The notes beneath the pieces were generated by a model that saw only the letters and a list, made by a program, of their open reading frames with translations, ran no database searches and was not told where the DNA came from. Below, piece by piece: positions 41,856 through 51,800 of a stretch of DNA of 64,000 nucleotides. Numbering within the stretch: the first letter of the stretch is position 1; each line of letters begins with the position of its first letter. A program made the position numbers and the translations under genes. Source of the DNA: Scybalenecus merdavium (GTDB lineage: Bacteria; Bacillota; Clostridia; Oscillospirales; Acutalibacteraceae); assembly GCA_018714405.1 (NCBI GenBank), contig DVNM01000005.1:1-64000 (forward strand). Direction: 5' to 3'.

Positions 41856-43869
41856 GCGAAGCCCTCCTTTTCAGCGCCTGCACCGTCGGCGTGGCCATTA
41901 AGTCGGCCTTACCGCTGTGACTGAGCAGGCAGATATATGGTTCCATACGAATTAGTTTGCAGTCACAAAACGCGCTTATGCAATACATTAAGTCCGTATA
42001 AGAAATTTTACCCTGCAAGCGGAAATAAAGGTCATCTGCACGAAGGTGCAGTGCAGGGTGCTTTTTCAAGAAGCTGTAAACAAGCACAAACGCATCGCGC
42101 GGCGGCGTCAGGTCGCCGGGCACAAGGCCGCGTTCTGCCCGTTCATAAACATCTTTTTCTTCAAAGTAACGCGCCGTGTCGGCGCCGTGCAGGCGCACAT
42201 CGGCCGCACGGAGCGACACATACTGCCTGCCCTTATACAGATTGACCGAAATTTTGACGGCCAAATCGATTTTATCGCCCACCACATAGGCAAAACGGTC
42301 TGCCGGCACGCCGAAAAGCGCCGCCTGCATGCGCACGCCCTTTTTAACGGCCTCGATTCTTACATGCTGCCCGTTTTCACCGAGCGGGCGCAGTCCCGTG
42401 ATCTCAAAATTGTAAAGGCCGAAAACCGCCTCTTCATTGCCGGCGCCGAACGGCTGCAATGTCTCCAGGCTTTGGGCAAGCGCCAGATTGGCATACTGCA
42501 CAGCCAGCTTGCAGTCGATGTGCAAAACCGGCACGGGCATAGCGTCCAGCGAATCGGCATAGGCATTGATGGCCTGCGCAAACGCATCGATCCGGTCACT
42601 CGGCAAAGACAGTCCCGCCGCCATCGGGTGGCCGCCGAACTGTGTTAAAAGAGACGCGCAGGCGGACAGCGCCTCATAAATATTGAAGCCCTCCACACTG
42701 CGGCAGGAACCGTGTGCTTCGCCATTTTCACCCACGGCAAAAACGATGCAGGGCTTGGCATAGCGTTCGCAGATATGTGCAGCGGCTATGCCGATCACCC
42801 CGGGGTGGTACGATGCACCGGAAAAAACAAGTACGCGCCGGCGCAGACGCGCCGGTTCACGGACAAGCAGTTCTTCTATTTCCTGTGTGATCTGCGTATC
42901 GAGCGCACGGCGGCGGGCGTTTTCCTGGTCAAGGATGGCCGCCATTTCCAGCGCCTCGGCATAATCCTCGCTGATCAGCAGCTTAACCGCCGCATCAGCG
43001 CTGCCGAGCCGGCCGGCCGCGTTGATGCGCGGCACAATACGAAAAGCCACATCGCCGGCCGAATAGCTGCGCGCCTGGTCGCCGATCACACTGCGCAGCG
43101 CCTGCACGCCCGGACGCGGGGAACGGTTCAGCATCTGCAGCCCGGCTTTGACCAGCGCGCGGTTTTCCCCAAGCAGCGGCACAATGTCGCCGATCGTACC
43201 GATGGCGGCCAGATCACCGTAAGCCTCTAGGATCTCATCGGCCGAGCCGTGCAGCGCACAGACCAGTTTAAACGCCACACCGGCGCCGGAAAAATCGGTA
43301 AATTCCAGATCGTTTTGCAGATGGGGATCAATGACCGCATCCGCCTGCGGCAGCTGCGGCGGGATCTGGTGGTGGTCGGTAATGATGACCTGCATGCCAA
43401 GACTTTTGGCAACGGCCACCTCCTCCACGCACGCAATGCCGTTGTCGACCGTGATCAAAAGCTTTGCGCCGCGCTCAGCAATGCGTTCGATTGCATCGGC
43501 ATGCATGCCGTACCCTTCGCCCTCACGCTGCGGAATATAAAAAAACACATCGGCGCCGATCGTATCCAGATAGGAATACAGCAGCGCCGTAGCCGTTACC
43601 CCGTCGCAGTCAAAGTCGCCGTAAATGCAGATTTTTTCGCCATTGTCGGCAGCCTGCTCGATCAGCTGCACAGCCGCCTCCATGCCGGAAAGCAAAAACG
43701 GGTTCATCAGCCGCACATCGTCGCTTAAAAACTCGCTGACCTGCACGTCATCGGTCAGCCCGCGTTCGACGAGAATATAGGCGACAAACGGATCCATATC
43801 GAATTTTTCAACCAGATGTAAAGCCCGCTCCCGGTCTGCACCGGCGACTTTCCAGATTCTTGGCGTCAT
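41827..43869 (-). CDS. recJ: Single-stranded-DNA-specific exonuclease RecJ
   Basis: 5'-3' ssDNA exonuclease of repair and recombination, 680 aa. DHH motifs include YGDFDCDGVTATALL, TVDNGI and ITDHHQIPPQLPQADAVIDP. The DHHA1 domain shows TQFGGHPMAAGLSL. An OB domain and a C-terminal extension follow. Its start overlaps the hisE stop region, linking the relA-recJ group to the histidine genes. Confidence 0.96.
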   Translation of the reverse strand: MTPRIWKVAGADRERALHLVEKFDMDPFVAYILVERGLTDDVQVSEFLSDDVRLMNPFLLSGMEAAVQLIEQAADNGEKICIYGDFDCDGVTATALLYSYLDTIGADVFFYIPQREGEGYGMHADAIERIAERGAKLLITVDNGIACVEEVAVAKSLGMQVIITDHHQIPPQLPQADAVIDPHLQNDLEFTDFSGAGVAFKLVCALHGSADEILEAYGDLAAIGTIGDIVPLLGENRALVKAGLQMLNRSPRPGVQALRSVIGDQARSYSAGDVAFRIVPRINAAGRLGSADAAVKLLISEDYAEALEMAAILDQENARRRALDTQITQEIEELLVREPARLRRRVLVFSGASYHPGVIGIAAAHICERYAKPCIVFAVGENGEAHGSCRSVEGFNIYEALSACASLLTQFGGHPMAAGLSLPSDRIDAFAQAINAYADSLDAMPVPVLHIDCKLAVQYANLALAQSLETLQPFGAGNEEAVFGLYNFEITGLRPLGENGQHVRIEAVKKGVRMQAALFGVPADRFAYVVGDKIDLAVKISVNLYKGRQYVSLRAADVRLHGADTARYFEEKDVYERAERGLVPGDLTPPRDAFVLVYSFLKKHPALHLRADDLYFRLQGKISYTDLMYCISAFCDCKLIRMEPYICLLSHSGKADLMATPTVQALKRRASHDKIRTADV

Positions 43870-44189
43870 GAATTTTTATCTACCTGATGAAATGTTTTCA
43901 AATTGCCGCTTTTCGCCGCGCGGCGGTCCAGCTCCTGCTGTACATCCGCAAGCGATACGCCACGCTCGGCCATCATCACCAAAACATGGTAAAGCAGGTC
44001 TGAAATTTCGCCGACAAGTTCCGCTTTTTGGCCGTTTTTCGCGGCGATCACGACCTCGGTGCACTCCTCGCCGACTTTTTTCAAAATTTTATCAATGCCC
44101 TGTGCAAACAGGTAGGAAGTGTAGGAATTTTCCGCCTGGGCGTCACGCCGCTCTAAAATCGTTTCGTATTCGCGTTTAATATAGTCCAC
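43866..44189 (-). CDS. hisE: Phosphoribosyl-ATP pyrophosphatase
   Basis: Second step of histidine synthesis (PR-ATP to PR-AMP). The 107-aa stand-alone HisE has a MazG-like core: KKVGEECTEVVIAAKN and ELVGEISDLLYHVLVMMAE with the metal-binding ExxE/ExxD residues. HisI, usually fused to HisE in Clostridia, is instead fused to HisA next door. Confidence 0.95.
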   Translation of the reverse strand: MDYIKREYETILERRDAQAENSYTSYLFAQGIDKILKKVGEECTEVVIAAKNGQKAELVGEISDLLYHVLVMMAERGVSLADVQQELDRRAAKSGNLKTFHQVDKNS

Positions 44190-44191
44190 TT

Positions 44192-45226
44192 TTAAAACTC
44201 CTTCAACAGATTGAAAAAACAGGAATGGCTGCCGGTATGGCAGGCGCTGCCCGTTTGAGTGACGGTGATCAGCAATGTGTCATTGTCGCAGTCTGCATAA
44301 ATTGCATGGATCTTCTGCACATGGCCGGAAGTTGCGCCCTTGTTCCAAAGGCAGCGGCGCGACCGGCTCCAGAACCAGGTGTAACCGGTCTCCAGCGTTT
44401 TCTGCAGGCTTTCCTCGTTCATGTAGGCAAGCATCAGCACCTCGCCGGTCTCCTTTTCCTGCACAACGGCCGGGATCAGTTCCGATTTTTCAAAATATTT
44501 TTTCAGATAGGCATGTTCACAGACCTCCACCGCTTCTTTTAAATTTACCGTTTCAGAATAGATCGATTTGCCGCAGATGGCTGCATAAAGACCCATGTCA
44601 CACAGACGGCGCAGATCGTCCATACAAGAAATACCGCCGGAGGCTGTAATGCGGCAGGACACCGCCGACTGCAATGCAGAAAGCTGTTCAAAATTCGGGC
44701 CGGCCAGCGTGCCGTCCTTTGAAATATCGGTAAAAATAATATTTTCAACGCCGCTTTTTTCCATCTGCACGGCCAGATCTGTAAAATAGACATCTGAGCC
44801 GTCTACCCAGCCCTCCGCCGCCACGAAACCGTTTTTCGCATCGATACCGACGGCGATCTTTTCACCGTATTTGCGCACCGCAGTGCGCACCAGCTCCGGT
44901 TCTTTCAATGCGACAGAGCCGAGTATGACCCGGGAAATGCCCGCGGACAGATAAAAATCAATGTCTTCCATCGTGCGGATGCCGCCGCCGAGTTCCACTT
45001 TCAAACCGGTATTTTGCACCACGGACAGCACCGGCGCCGCATTGACCGGCTTTTTGGCAAGCGCGCCGTCCAGATCGACCATATGCACCCAGGAGGCGCC
45101 GTCTTTTTCAAACGACTGCGCCGTCTCCAGCACATCACCGGCTACCTGGTGCGCCGTGGAAAAATCGCCCTGATAAAGGCGCACCGGCTTGCCCGCGCGC
45201 ATATCGATGGCAGGAAAGATCAGCAT
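44192..45226 (-). CDS. hisAI: HisA-HisI fusion: ProFAR isomerase plus phosphoribosyl-AMP cyclohydrolase
   Basis: Two histidine enzymes in one 344-aa chain. Residues 1-240 are HisA: catalytic D8 (FPAIDM) and D167 (FTDISKDGT), with LGGGIRT and ITASGGIS phosphate loops. Residues 242-344 are HisI: IPAVVQEKETGEVLMLAYMN, WSRSRRCLWNKGATSGH, the metal-binding DCDNDTLL and GSACHTGSHSCFF. No stop or frameshift lies between them. The two steps are consecutive in the pathway, so channelling is conceivable. hisF and hisH, which usually sit here, are absent. Confidence 0.94.
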   Translation of the reverse strand: MLIFPAIDMRAGKPVRLYQGDFSTAHQVAGDVLETAQSFEKDGASWVHMVDLDGALAKKPVNAAPVLSVVQNTGLKVELGGGIRTMEDIDFYLSAGISRVILGSVALKEPELVRTAVRKYGEKIAVGIDAKNGFVAAEGWVDGSDVYFTDLAVQMEKSGVENIIFTDISKDGTLAGPNFEQLSALQSAVSCRITASGGISCMDDLRRLCDMGLYAAICGKSIYSETVNLKEAVEVCEHAYLKKYFEKSELIPAVVQEKETGEVLMLAYMNEESLQKTLETGYTWFWSRSRRCLWNKGATSGHVQKIHAIYADCDNDTLLITVTQTGSACHTGSHSCFFNLLKEF

Positions 45227-45801
45227 CAGAGCACCCCTTTCGTGGAGAGCACATCCTTACCGGCCGGTGTGCAGGCCGTGTGCATGGCGTGTGCCAGCGC
45301 TTTAAAAAGCGCCTCGATCGCGTGGTGCGCATTGGTGCCGTAAAGCAGCTTGGCGTGCAGCGTAATGCCGCCGTTTACCGCAAAAGCGCGGAAAAATTCC
45401 TCGGTACAGCACGTTTCATAGCTGCCGCAGCGCGCCTGCAGAAAATCGGCGTCAAACACAAGAAACGGACGGTTGGAGAGGTCCAGGCTGCACATGGCAA
45501 GGCTTTCATCCATCGGCACAAAAAACGTGCCGTAGCGCGTGATGCCGGAAAAGTCGCCGAGCGCCTCGTGAAACGCACGGCCAAGCGCAATGCCGGTGTC
45601 CTCCACCGTGTGGTGCGTGTCCACCTGCAAATCGCCGCGCACGATGACCTTTAGGCCAAAACCGCCGTGCACGCCGAACGCCGTTAGCATATGGTCAAAA
45701 AAGCCGATGCCGGTAGACACCTCTACGGCGCCGCCGTCCAGATTCAGTTCCACATGGATCTGCGTTTCTTTTGTGTTTCGTTCAACCGTTGCGCTTCTCA
45801 T
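45226..45801 (-). CDS. hisB: Imidazoleglycerol-phosphate dehydratase
   Basis: Mn-dependent dehydratase of histidine synthesis, 191 aa. The repeated metal-binding motifs are GFFDHMLTAFGVHGGF and DTHHTVEDTGIALGRAF. GTNAHHAIEALFKALAHAM matches the second half. The ATG at 45801 follows AAGGAG. It overlaps the hisAI start by one base. Confidence 0.96.
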   Translation of the reverse strand: MRSATVERNTKETQIHVELNLDGGAVEVSTGIGFFDHMLTAFGVHGGFGLKVIVRGDLQVDTHHTVEDTGIALGRAFHEALGDFSGITRYGTFFVPMDESLAMCSLDLSNRPFLVFDADFLQARCGSYETCCTEEFFRAFAVNGGITLHAKLLYGTNAHHAIEALFKALAHAMHTACTPAGKDVLSTKGVL

Positions 45802-45811
45802 AATGAACTCC

Positions 45812-47095
45812 TTACTCAAAACGGACTTTGATGCTGTTGGCGTGCGCCGTCAGCCCCTCGGCCTCGGCCAGGCACTGAATGTCTCTGCGCGCCTTGGAAA
45901 GCTCTTCGCCCGTATAATAGATGAAACTGGATTTTTTCAGAAAACTGTCGACCGACAGCGGCGAGAAATAACGCGCCGTGCCGCTGGTCGGCAAAACATG
46001 GTTGGGGCCTGCATAGTAGTCGCCGAGCGGTTCCGGGCTGTAATTGCCGAGGAAAACAGACCCGGCATTGTCCACAAGCCCCACATAAAACAGCGGGTTT
46101 TCCACGCAAAGCTCCAAATGCTCCGGCGCAAACTCATCGGCAAACGCAAGCGCCTGCCGGATCGTGTCGCACACAATGATCTGGCCATAATCGTTTAAGG
46201 AGCGCTCTATGATCTCCTGACGCTCCAAATATTTGACCTGGCGCTCGATCTCGCGCACCGTTGCCCTGGCCAGATTTTCAGAAGTCGTGATCAAAACGGC
46301 GCTCGCCATCGGGTCGTGTTCGGCCTGGCTCATCAGGTCTGCCGCCAAAAACGGCGCCTGGGCTGTTTCGTCGGCAACGATCAGGATCTCGCTCGGGCCG
46401 GCGATCATGTCTATATCGACCGTACCGTAAAGCAGGCGCTTCGCCGTGGCCACAAAAATGTTGCCGGGGCCGACGATCTTGTCCACTTTCGGCACCGTAT
46501 CCGTACCGTAAGCGAGCGCCGCCACAGCCTGCGCGCCGCCGATCTGAAATACGCGGTCCACGCCGGCAACGGCCGCAGCCGCCATAATAGCCGGGTTCGG
46601 CTGGCCGTCTTTCCCGGGCGGCGTGACCATAACAATCTCGCCCACGCCGGCGATTTTGGCCGGAATGGCGTTCATCAAAACAGACGACGGGTACGCCGCT
46701 GTACCGCCGGGCACATAAATGCCCACACGGTGCAGGCCGCGGATGCGCTGGCCAAGCACCACGCCGCTTTTCTTTGTGGTCATCCAGCTTTGCTGCACCT
46801 GACGCGCGTGAAAATCGCGGATGTTTTCCGCCGCATGCAAAAGCGCCTGTTTAAACGACTCGTCGGCCTCGTCCAGGTAGACGGCCAAATCGTCCTTTTC
46901 AAGCACGGTCTGTTTGGGCAGACGGCCGTCAAAGCGCATCGTATACTCGCGCACTGCCTCGTCGCCGAACCTGCGTACATTTGCGATGATATCGTTAACG
47001 ACATCGGTCACTTTCTGGTCTGTTTCGCTGCTGCGTGCTTTCAGCTGGCGCAGCAGTTCATATTCGTTTTTGCCGTTTGCTTTGATGATCTTCAT
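45812..47095 (-). CDS. hisD: Histidinol dehydrogenase
   Basis: Zn/NAD enzyme for the last two steps, 427 aa. Characteristic motifs are GLHRVGIYVPGGTAAYPSSVLMNAIPA (split here for length: GLHRVGIYVPGG and SSVLMNAIPAK), DMIAGPSEILIVAD, AEHDPMASAVL and GPNHVLPTSGTAR. The ATG at 47095 follows AGGAG; a GTG nine bases upstream overlaps that site. Confidence 0.96.
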   Translation of the reverse strand: MKIIKANGKNEYELLRQLKARSSETDQKVTDVVNDIIANVRRFGDEAVREYTMRFDGRLPKQTVLEKDDLAVYLDEADESFKQALLHAAENIRDFHARQVQQSWMTTKKSGVVLGQRIRGLHRVGIYVPGGTAAYPSSVLMNAIPAKIAGVGEIVMVTPPGKDGQPNPAIMAAAAVAGVDRVFQIGGAQAVAALAYGTDTVPKVDKIVGPGNIFVATAKRLLYGTVDIDMIAGPSEILIVADETAQAPFLAADLMSQAEHDPMASAVLITTSENLARATVREIERQVKYLERQEIIERSLNDYGQIIVCDTIRQALAFADEFAPEHLELCVENPLFYVGLVDNAGSVFLGNYSPEPLGDYYAGPNHVLPTSGTARYFSPLSVDSFLKKSSFIYYTGEELSKARRDIQCLAEAEGLTAHANSIKVRFE

Positions 47096-47106
47096 TTTGT
47101 ACACTC

Positions 47107-48726
47107 CTACTCCGTCACCTGGCTGGCACAGGCAAGATCCTGCAAGAATTCTTCGATCTCTGCCTTGCGCAGCTTCATAGACGCCATATTTACGATCACG
47201 CGGGCAGAGATCGGCATGATCTCGCGCACGATTTCAAGCCCGTTTTCCTTTAATGTGGAACCGGTCTCTACAATGTCCACAATGCCGTCGGCAAGACCGA
47301 GCAGCGGCGCAAGCTCCACGCTGCCCTCGATTTTGATGATGTCCACATCCATGCCGACGCTTTCAAAATAAGTGGAGGCCACTTTGGGATATTTGGAGGC
47401 AATGACCTTGCGCTTATAGCCGCTGAAAAAGTCAGTGCCTTTCGGGCAGGCCAGTGCAAAACGGCACTTGCCGATGCCCAGATCGAGCACCTCAAAAAAT
47501 GCGCTTGCATGTTCAGCGATCGTGTCCTTGCCGACAATGCCGATGTCGCACACGCCGTGTTCCACATAAGTGATCACATCCGGCGCTTTTGCGAGCACCG
47601 CCTCATACCGGTCGACCGGCAGGATCAGCCGGCGGCCTTTATTTTCCAGCTCGCCGGTGTCAAGCCCCATGGTCTTGAACAGCGAGACAGACGACTTTTC
47701 GAGCCGGCCTTTCGTCAGTGCAATGCGCACCGGGCGATCAATATTGATTTTTTCACAAAGCGCGGTGCACATGGCGGTAACGTCTACGCCAAAGCCGATG
47801 GCCGGCGCATCACAGCCGAACGTGCCGAGCAGGTTGTCGTAGCGCCCGCCGGAAAGCACGGTGTGGCCGGTGCCGACCGCATAGCCGCGGAAGATAACGC
47901 CGGTGTAGTAATTGCTGCGGTTGACAAGGCCAAGATCGATCGAGACCACATCCTGCAAGCCCTTTTGCAGCAGTTCGTCATAAAGGCGTTCCAGGGCATC
48001 CAGGCAGGCCAGCGCGGCCGTGCCGCGGTAAAGGCTGCGCGCCGTTGCAAACACTTCGCGCCCGCCGAAAAGGCGCGGCAGTTTTTGCAGCAGTTCTTTC
48101 TCGCTGCTGTCCGGCAGACGGTCAAGCAGGTCGCCGAGCGCCGCATAGTTTTTGGACTCAATCAGGCGGCAAATGTCTTCGCGCGTGTGCACATCCAGCT
48201 GCATACGGTCGAGCACGGCGTTGAAAAAGCCGGCATGTCCAAGCTCGATACGAAACGCTTCGGGCGAGCAGGCGTGCATCGTCTCAGCCGCAAGGGCAAG
48301 CACCTCCATGTCGCTTTCGCTGCCGCCCTCGCCGATCAGCTCAATGCCGCACTGGCTGATCTCGTTCATGCGGCCGGACAGGCTTTTGTTGCGGACAAAT
48401 ACATTTTGGTTGTAGTAAAGCCGCACCGGAAAATCGTTTTTGCCAAGCCTTGTGGCCACCATGCGCGCGATCGGCGCCGTGTTATCCGGGCGCAGCACCG
48501 TCAAACGGCCGCGGCTGTCCGACAGCTTGTACATATCCTCCGGCAGTATACCGGTGTTGTCACTGTCAAACACGTCGAAAAATTCGATCGTGGGGGTAAT
48601 GACCTTTTTATAGGCATGCGCTTCAAACACAGAGGTGATCGCGTTTTCCACGCGGATCTTCTGTTCGCTTTCCTCAAAAAGGAAGTCGCGCGTGCCCTCG
48701 GGGGTGATTTTGGAATATCTTTTCAT
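47107..48726 (-). CDS. hisZG: HisZ-HisG fusion: ATP phosphoribosyltransferase with its regulatory subunit
   Basis: First and committed step of histidine synthesis. Residues 1-330 are HisZ, a HisRS-like regulatory subunit: ITPEGTRDFLFEES, VLRPDNTAPIARMVATRL, LSGGRYDNLL. Residues 331-539 are short-form HisG: VRIALTKGRLEKSS, EHGVCDIGIVGKD, DGIVDIVETGSTLKENGLE. Short HisG normally needs a separate HisZ in a hetero-octamer; here both are one chain with no interrupting stop. It is the first gene of the operon. Confidence 0.94.
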   Translation of the reverse strand: MKRYSKITPEGTRDFLFEESEQKIRVENAITSVFEAHAYKKVITPTIEFFDVFDSDNTGILPEDMYKLSDSRGRLTVLRPDNTAPIARMVATRLGKNDFPVRLYYNQNVFVRNKSLSGRMNEISQCGIELIGEGGSESDMEVLALAAETMHACSPEAFRIELGHAGFFNAVLDRMQLDVHTREDICRLIESKNYAALGDLLDRLPDSSEKELLQKLPRLFGGREVFATARSLYRGTAALACLDALERLYDELLQKGLQDVVSIDLGLVNRSNYYTGVIFRGYAVGTGHTVLSGGRYDNLLGTFGCDAPAIGFGVDVTAMCTALCEKINIDRPVRIALTKGRLEKSSVSLFKTMGLDTGELENKGRRLILPVDRYEAVLAKAPDVITYVEHGVCDIGIVGKDTIAEHASAFFEVLDLGIGKCRFALACPKGTDFFSGYKRKVIASKYPKVASTYFESVGMDVDIIKIEGSVELAPLLGLADGIVDIVETGSTLKENGLEIVREIMPISARVIVNMASMKLRKAEIEEFLQDLACASQVTE

Positions 48727-48768
48727 AAAAAATGTTCTCCTGGTACTTTAATGCGCTAACGTGCTACT

Positions 48769-48797
48769 ATGCTACCACATGAAACGAAATCTGTCAA
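48769..48797 (-). promoter_or_regulatory. Probable promoter of the histidine operon
   Basis: On the minus strand: TTGACA (48792-48797), 17 bases, TAGCAT (48769-48774). The stretch from the -10 onward repeats a TAGCA/TTAGC motif three times before the ribosome site (CAGGAG). No T-box leader fits in the 75-base gap. Confidence 0.6.
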
Positions 48798-48801
48798 GTT
48801 C

Positions 48802-51800
48802 TCAGAAAAAGGAGATCTGGCTAGATTCCGGCATATCGCCGAGCGCGCCGATTTCGCGCAGCGAGTCCACCGTGGATTTGCCGATGTGAGCACGTTCCAT
48901 CAGGTCGTCGCAGGAGACGAAGTCACCGTTGCCGTCATCACGGGCGGCCGCAATCGCCTTCGCCGCGTTTTCACCGATGCCGCTGATCGCACCGAACGGC
49001 AAACGGATCTTGCCGTCTTCGATCTTATACACACGGGCATCGGACTTATAGATGTCGACCGGCAGAAATGCAATGCCGCGTGCCAGCATCTCGTTGACGA
49101 TCTGCAAAACGGTGGCCGTGTCCTGCTCTTTGGCCGTTGCATTTTGATTTTTATTGATCTCCTCAATACGCGCGCGCACGGCGGCTTTGCCGCGCAGCGC
49201 GGTGGGTGCATCCAAATCGCCGCCGCGCACCGTAAAAAATGCGCTGTAGTATTCGACCGGATAGTAGATTTTATACCAGCCAAGGCGCAGCGCCGCAATG
49301 ACGTAAGCAGCAGCGTGCGCTTTCGGGAACATGTATTTGATCTTCATACAGGAGTCGATATACCACTCTTCCACATTATGGGCGCGCATATCGGCCTGCA
49401 GTTCCTCAGTCAGTTTAGCGGGGGCTTTGCCCTTACGCACAATCTCCATGATATTAAACGCCGTTTTCGGTTCCATGCCCTTGTGCAGCAGGTAGGTCAT
49501 AATGCTGTCACGCGTACCGATAACCTCGGAGATGTCGCAGGTGCCGTTTTTGATCAGTTCCTGCGCGTTGCCGAGCCACACGTCGGTGCCGTGGGAAAGG
49601 CCGGAGATCTGCAAAAGGTCCGAAAAAGTTTTGGGCTGTGCTTCCGTCAGCATACCGACCACAAAGCCGGTGCCCATTTCCGGGATCGACAGCGTGCCGG
49701 TCGGGCAGCCAATGTCTTCCGGTGTAACGCCGAGCGGTTCGGTGGAGGTGATCAGCTTATAAAGCTGCGGGTCGCACAAATCGACCTGCATGACCGGGAT
49801 GCCGGTCGCATCCTCCAAAAACTTATAAAGCGTCGGCACATCGTGGCCGAGCTCGTCCAGCTTTAAAAGCGTGTCGTGCAGCGAGTTTTTAAAGTCGTAA
49901 TGCGTAGTCAGCGTACCCTTGGACGCGTCGTTCGATGGGTACTGAATGGGCGTAAAATCTTCCACATCGTACTCACTGGGTACAACGACCATGCCGCCGG
50001 GGTGCTGCCCTGTGGTGCGCTTGATGCCGGTGCAGCCGGCTGTCAGGCGGTTTTCCTCTGCCCGGCTGACGGTGATGCCGCGCTTTTCCAGGTACTTTTT
50101 CACATAGCCGTAAGCCGTTTTATCGGCCACGGTGGCAATCGTACCGGCTTTAAACACATGGGTCTTGCCGAACAGTTCTTCCGTAAATTTATGGATCTGG
50201 CTCTGGCAGTCGCCGGAGAAGTTCAGGTCGATATCCGGCTCTTTGTCGCCGTCAAAGCCCAGGAACGTTTCAAACGGGATCTCGTGGCCGTCGCGGTTCA
50301 TCGGCGTGCCGCAGTGCGGGCAGTTTTTCGGCGGCAGGTCAAAGCCGGAACCGTAGCTGCCGTCCAGAATAAACTCACTGTGCTTACAGCTTGGGCACAC
50401 ATAGTGCGGGGCAAGCGGATTTACCTCAGAAATACCGGCCATGTGCGCCACGAAAGACGAACCGACCGAACCACGCGAGCCGACCAGATAGCCGAGTTCC
50501 TCAGACCGGTGCACAAGCCGCTTGGCGATAACATACAAAACGGCGTAGCCGTGCTTTATAATGGAATCCAGTTCTTTTTGCAGACGGGTGGACACCAGTT
50601 CCGGCAGATCCTCGCCGTACATCTCTTTGGCACGCTGCCAGCAGATGTCGGTCAGCTCCTGTTCGGCGCCGTCGATGTGCGGCTGGAACGTGCCGGGCGG
50701 GATCGGCGGCAGGTCGTCTTCGATCATGTCGGCGATTTTTGCCGGGTTGTCCACGACAAATTCTTTGGCACGGTCGCCGAAATAGGCAAATTCCTGCAGC
50801 ATCTCATCCGTTGTTTTAAAATAAAGCGGCGCCTGCATGTCGGCATCGTCAAAGCCCTTGCTGTCCATAATGATGGCGCGGAACTTGGCGTCCGTTTCAT
50901 TGAGAAAATGCACGTCGCCGGTCGCCACGGTCATTTTGCCGAGCTCGTCGGCAATGCGCACAATGCGGCGGTTGATTTCGTTCAGATCCTCTTCCCCGCG
51001 GATATCGGCATAAAGGTCCTTGTCCGAGCGGATCATAAACGCGTTGTTGCCATTCGGCTGGATCTCCAGATAATCGTAAAAGGAAGCGATCTCTTTCACC
51101 GTCGCGTCGTCTGCCTTATGTACAATGGCCTGGTAGACCTCGCCCTGCTCGCAGGCAGAGCCGATCAGAATGCCGTTGCGGTGCGCCTTCAGCGCTGATT
51201 TAGGGATCAGCGGCCGGTTTTTAAAATACTGCACGTTAGAGGCGGAAATATGCTTGTAAAGCGTTTTGCGCCCCTCTTTGTTCTGAATCAGGAAAATAAT
51301 ATGGTTGCGCACAAAATCCTTCAGCTTCATCTGCATGAAGTTGGGGTATTTTTCGTCGTCCACCAAATAGCCTTCCATACCGAGAATGACCTTGATACCG
51401 GCCGCTTTACCGGCGGCATACGCCTCGGGCAGCGCCTGCACGACGCCATGGTCGGTGATGGCGACCGCCTTATGGCCCCACTCGGCTGCACGCTTGACAA
51501 GCGCCGTCGGGCTGGAGATGCCGTCCATTTCCGAAAGCGAGGTGTGCAGATGCAGTTCCACGCGCTTTTCAGCAGCGGTGTCCATCTTCTGCGTTTTTTT
51601 CACGCTGGCTACGGAAAACGGCTGCAGGGTCATTTCGTTGGCAAAAGAGTCAAGCATATAACGGCCGGCGGCAATGACTGTGCCGGCCTGTTTTAATTTT
51701 TTTTCAAAATTGTCGGCCTCATCCCCCTCCATAAACATTTTACAGGTAATGGAAGAAGTCAGGTCGGAAATGTCAAAGTTCAAGATTTTATAACGGCCGC

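Noticed and set aside
48727..48801. T-box or other leader RNA upstream of the his operon
   Set aside because: The whole gap is only 75 bases and lacks the T-box sequence; a simple promoter explains it.
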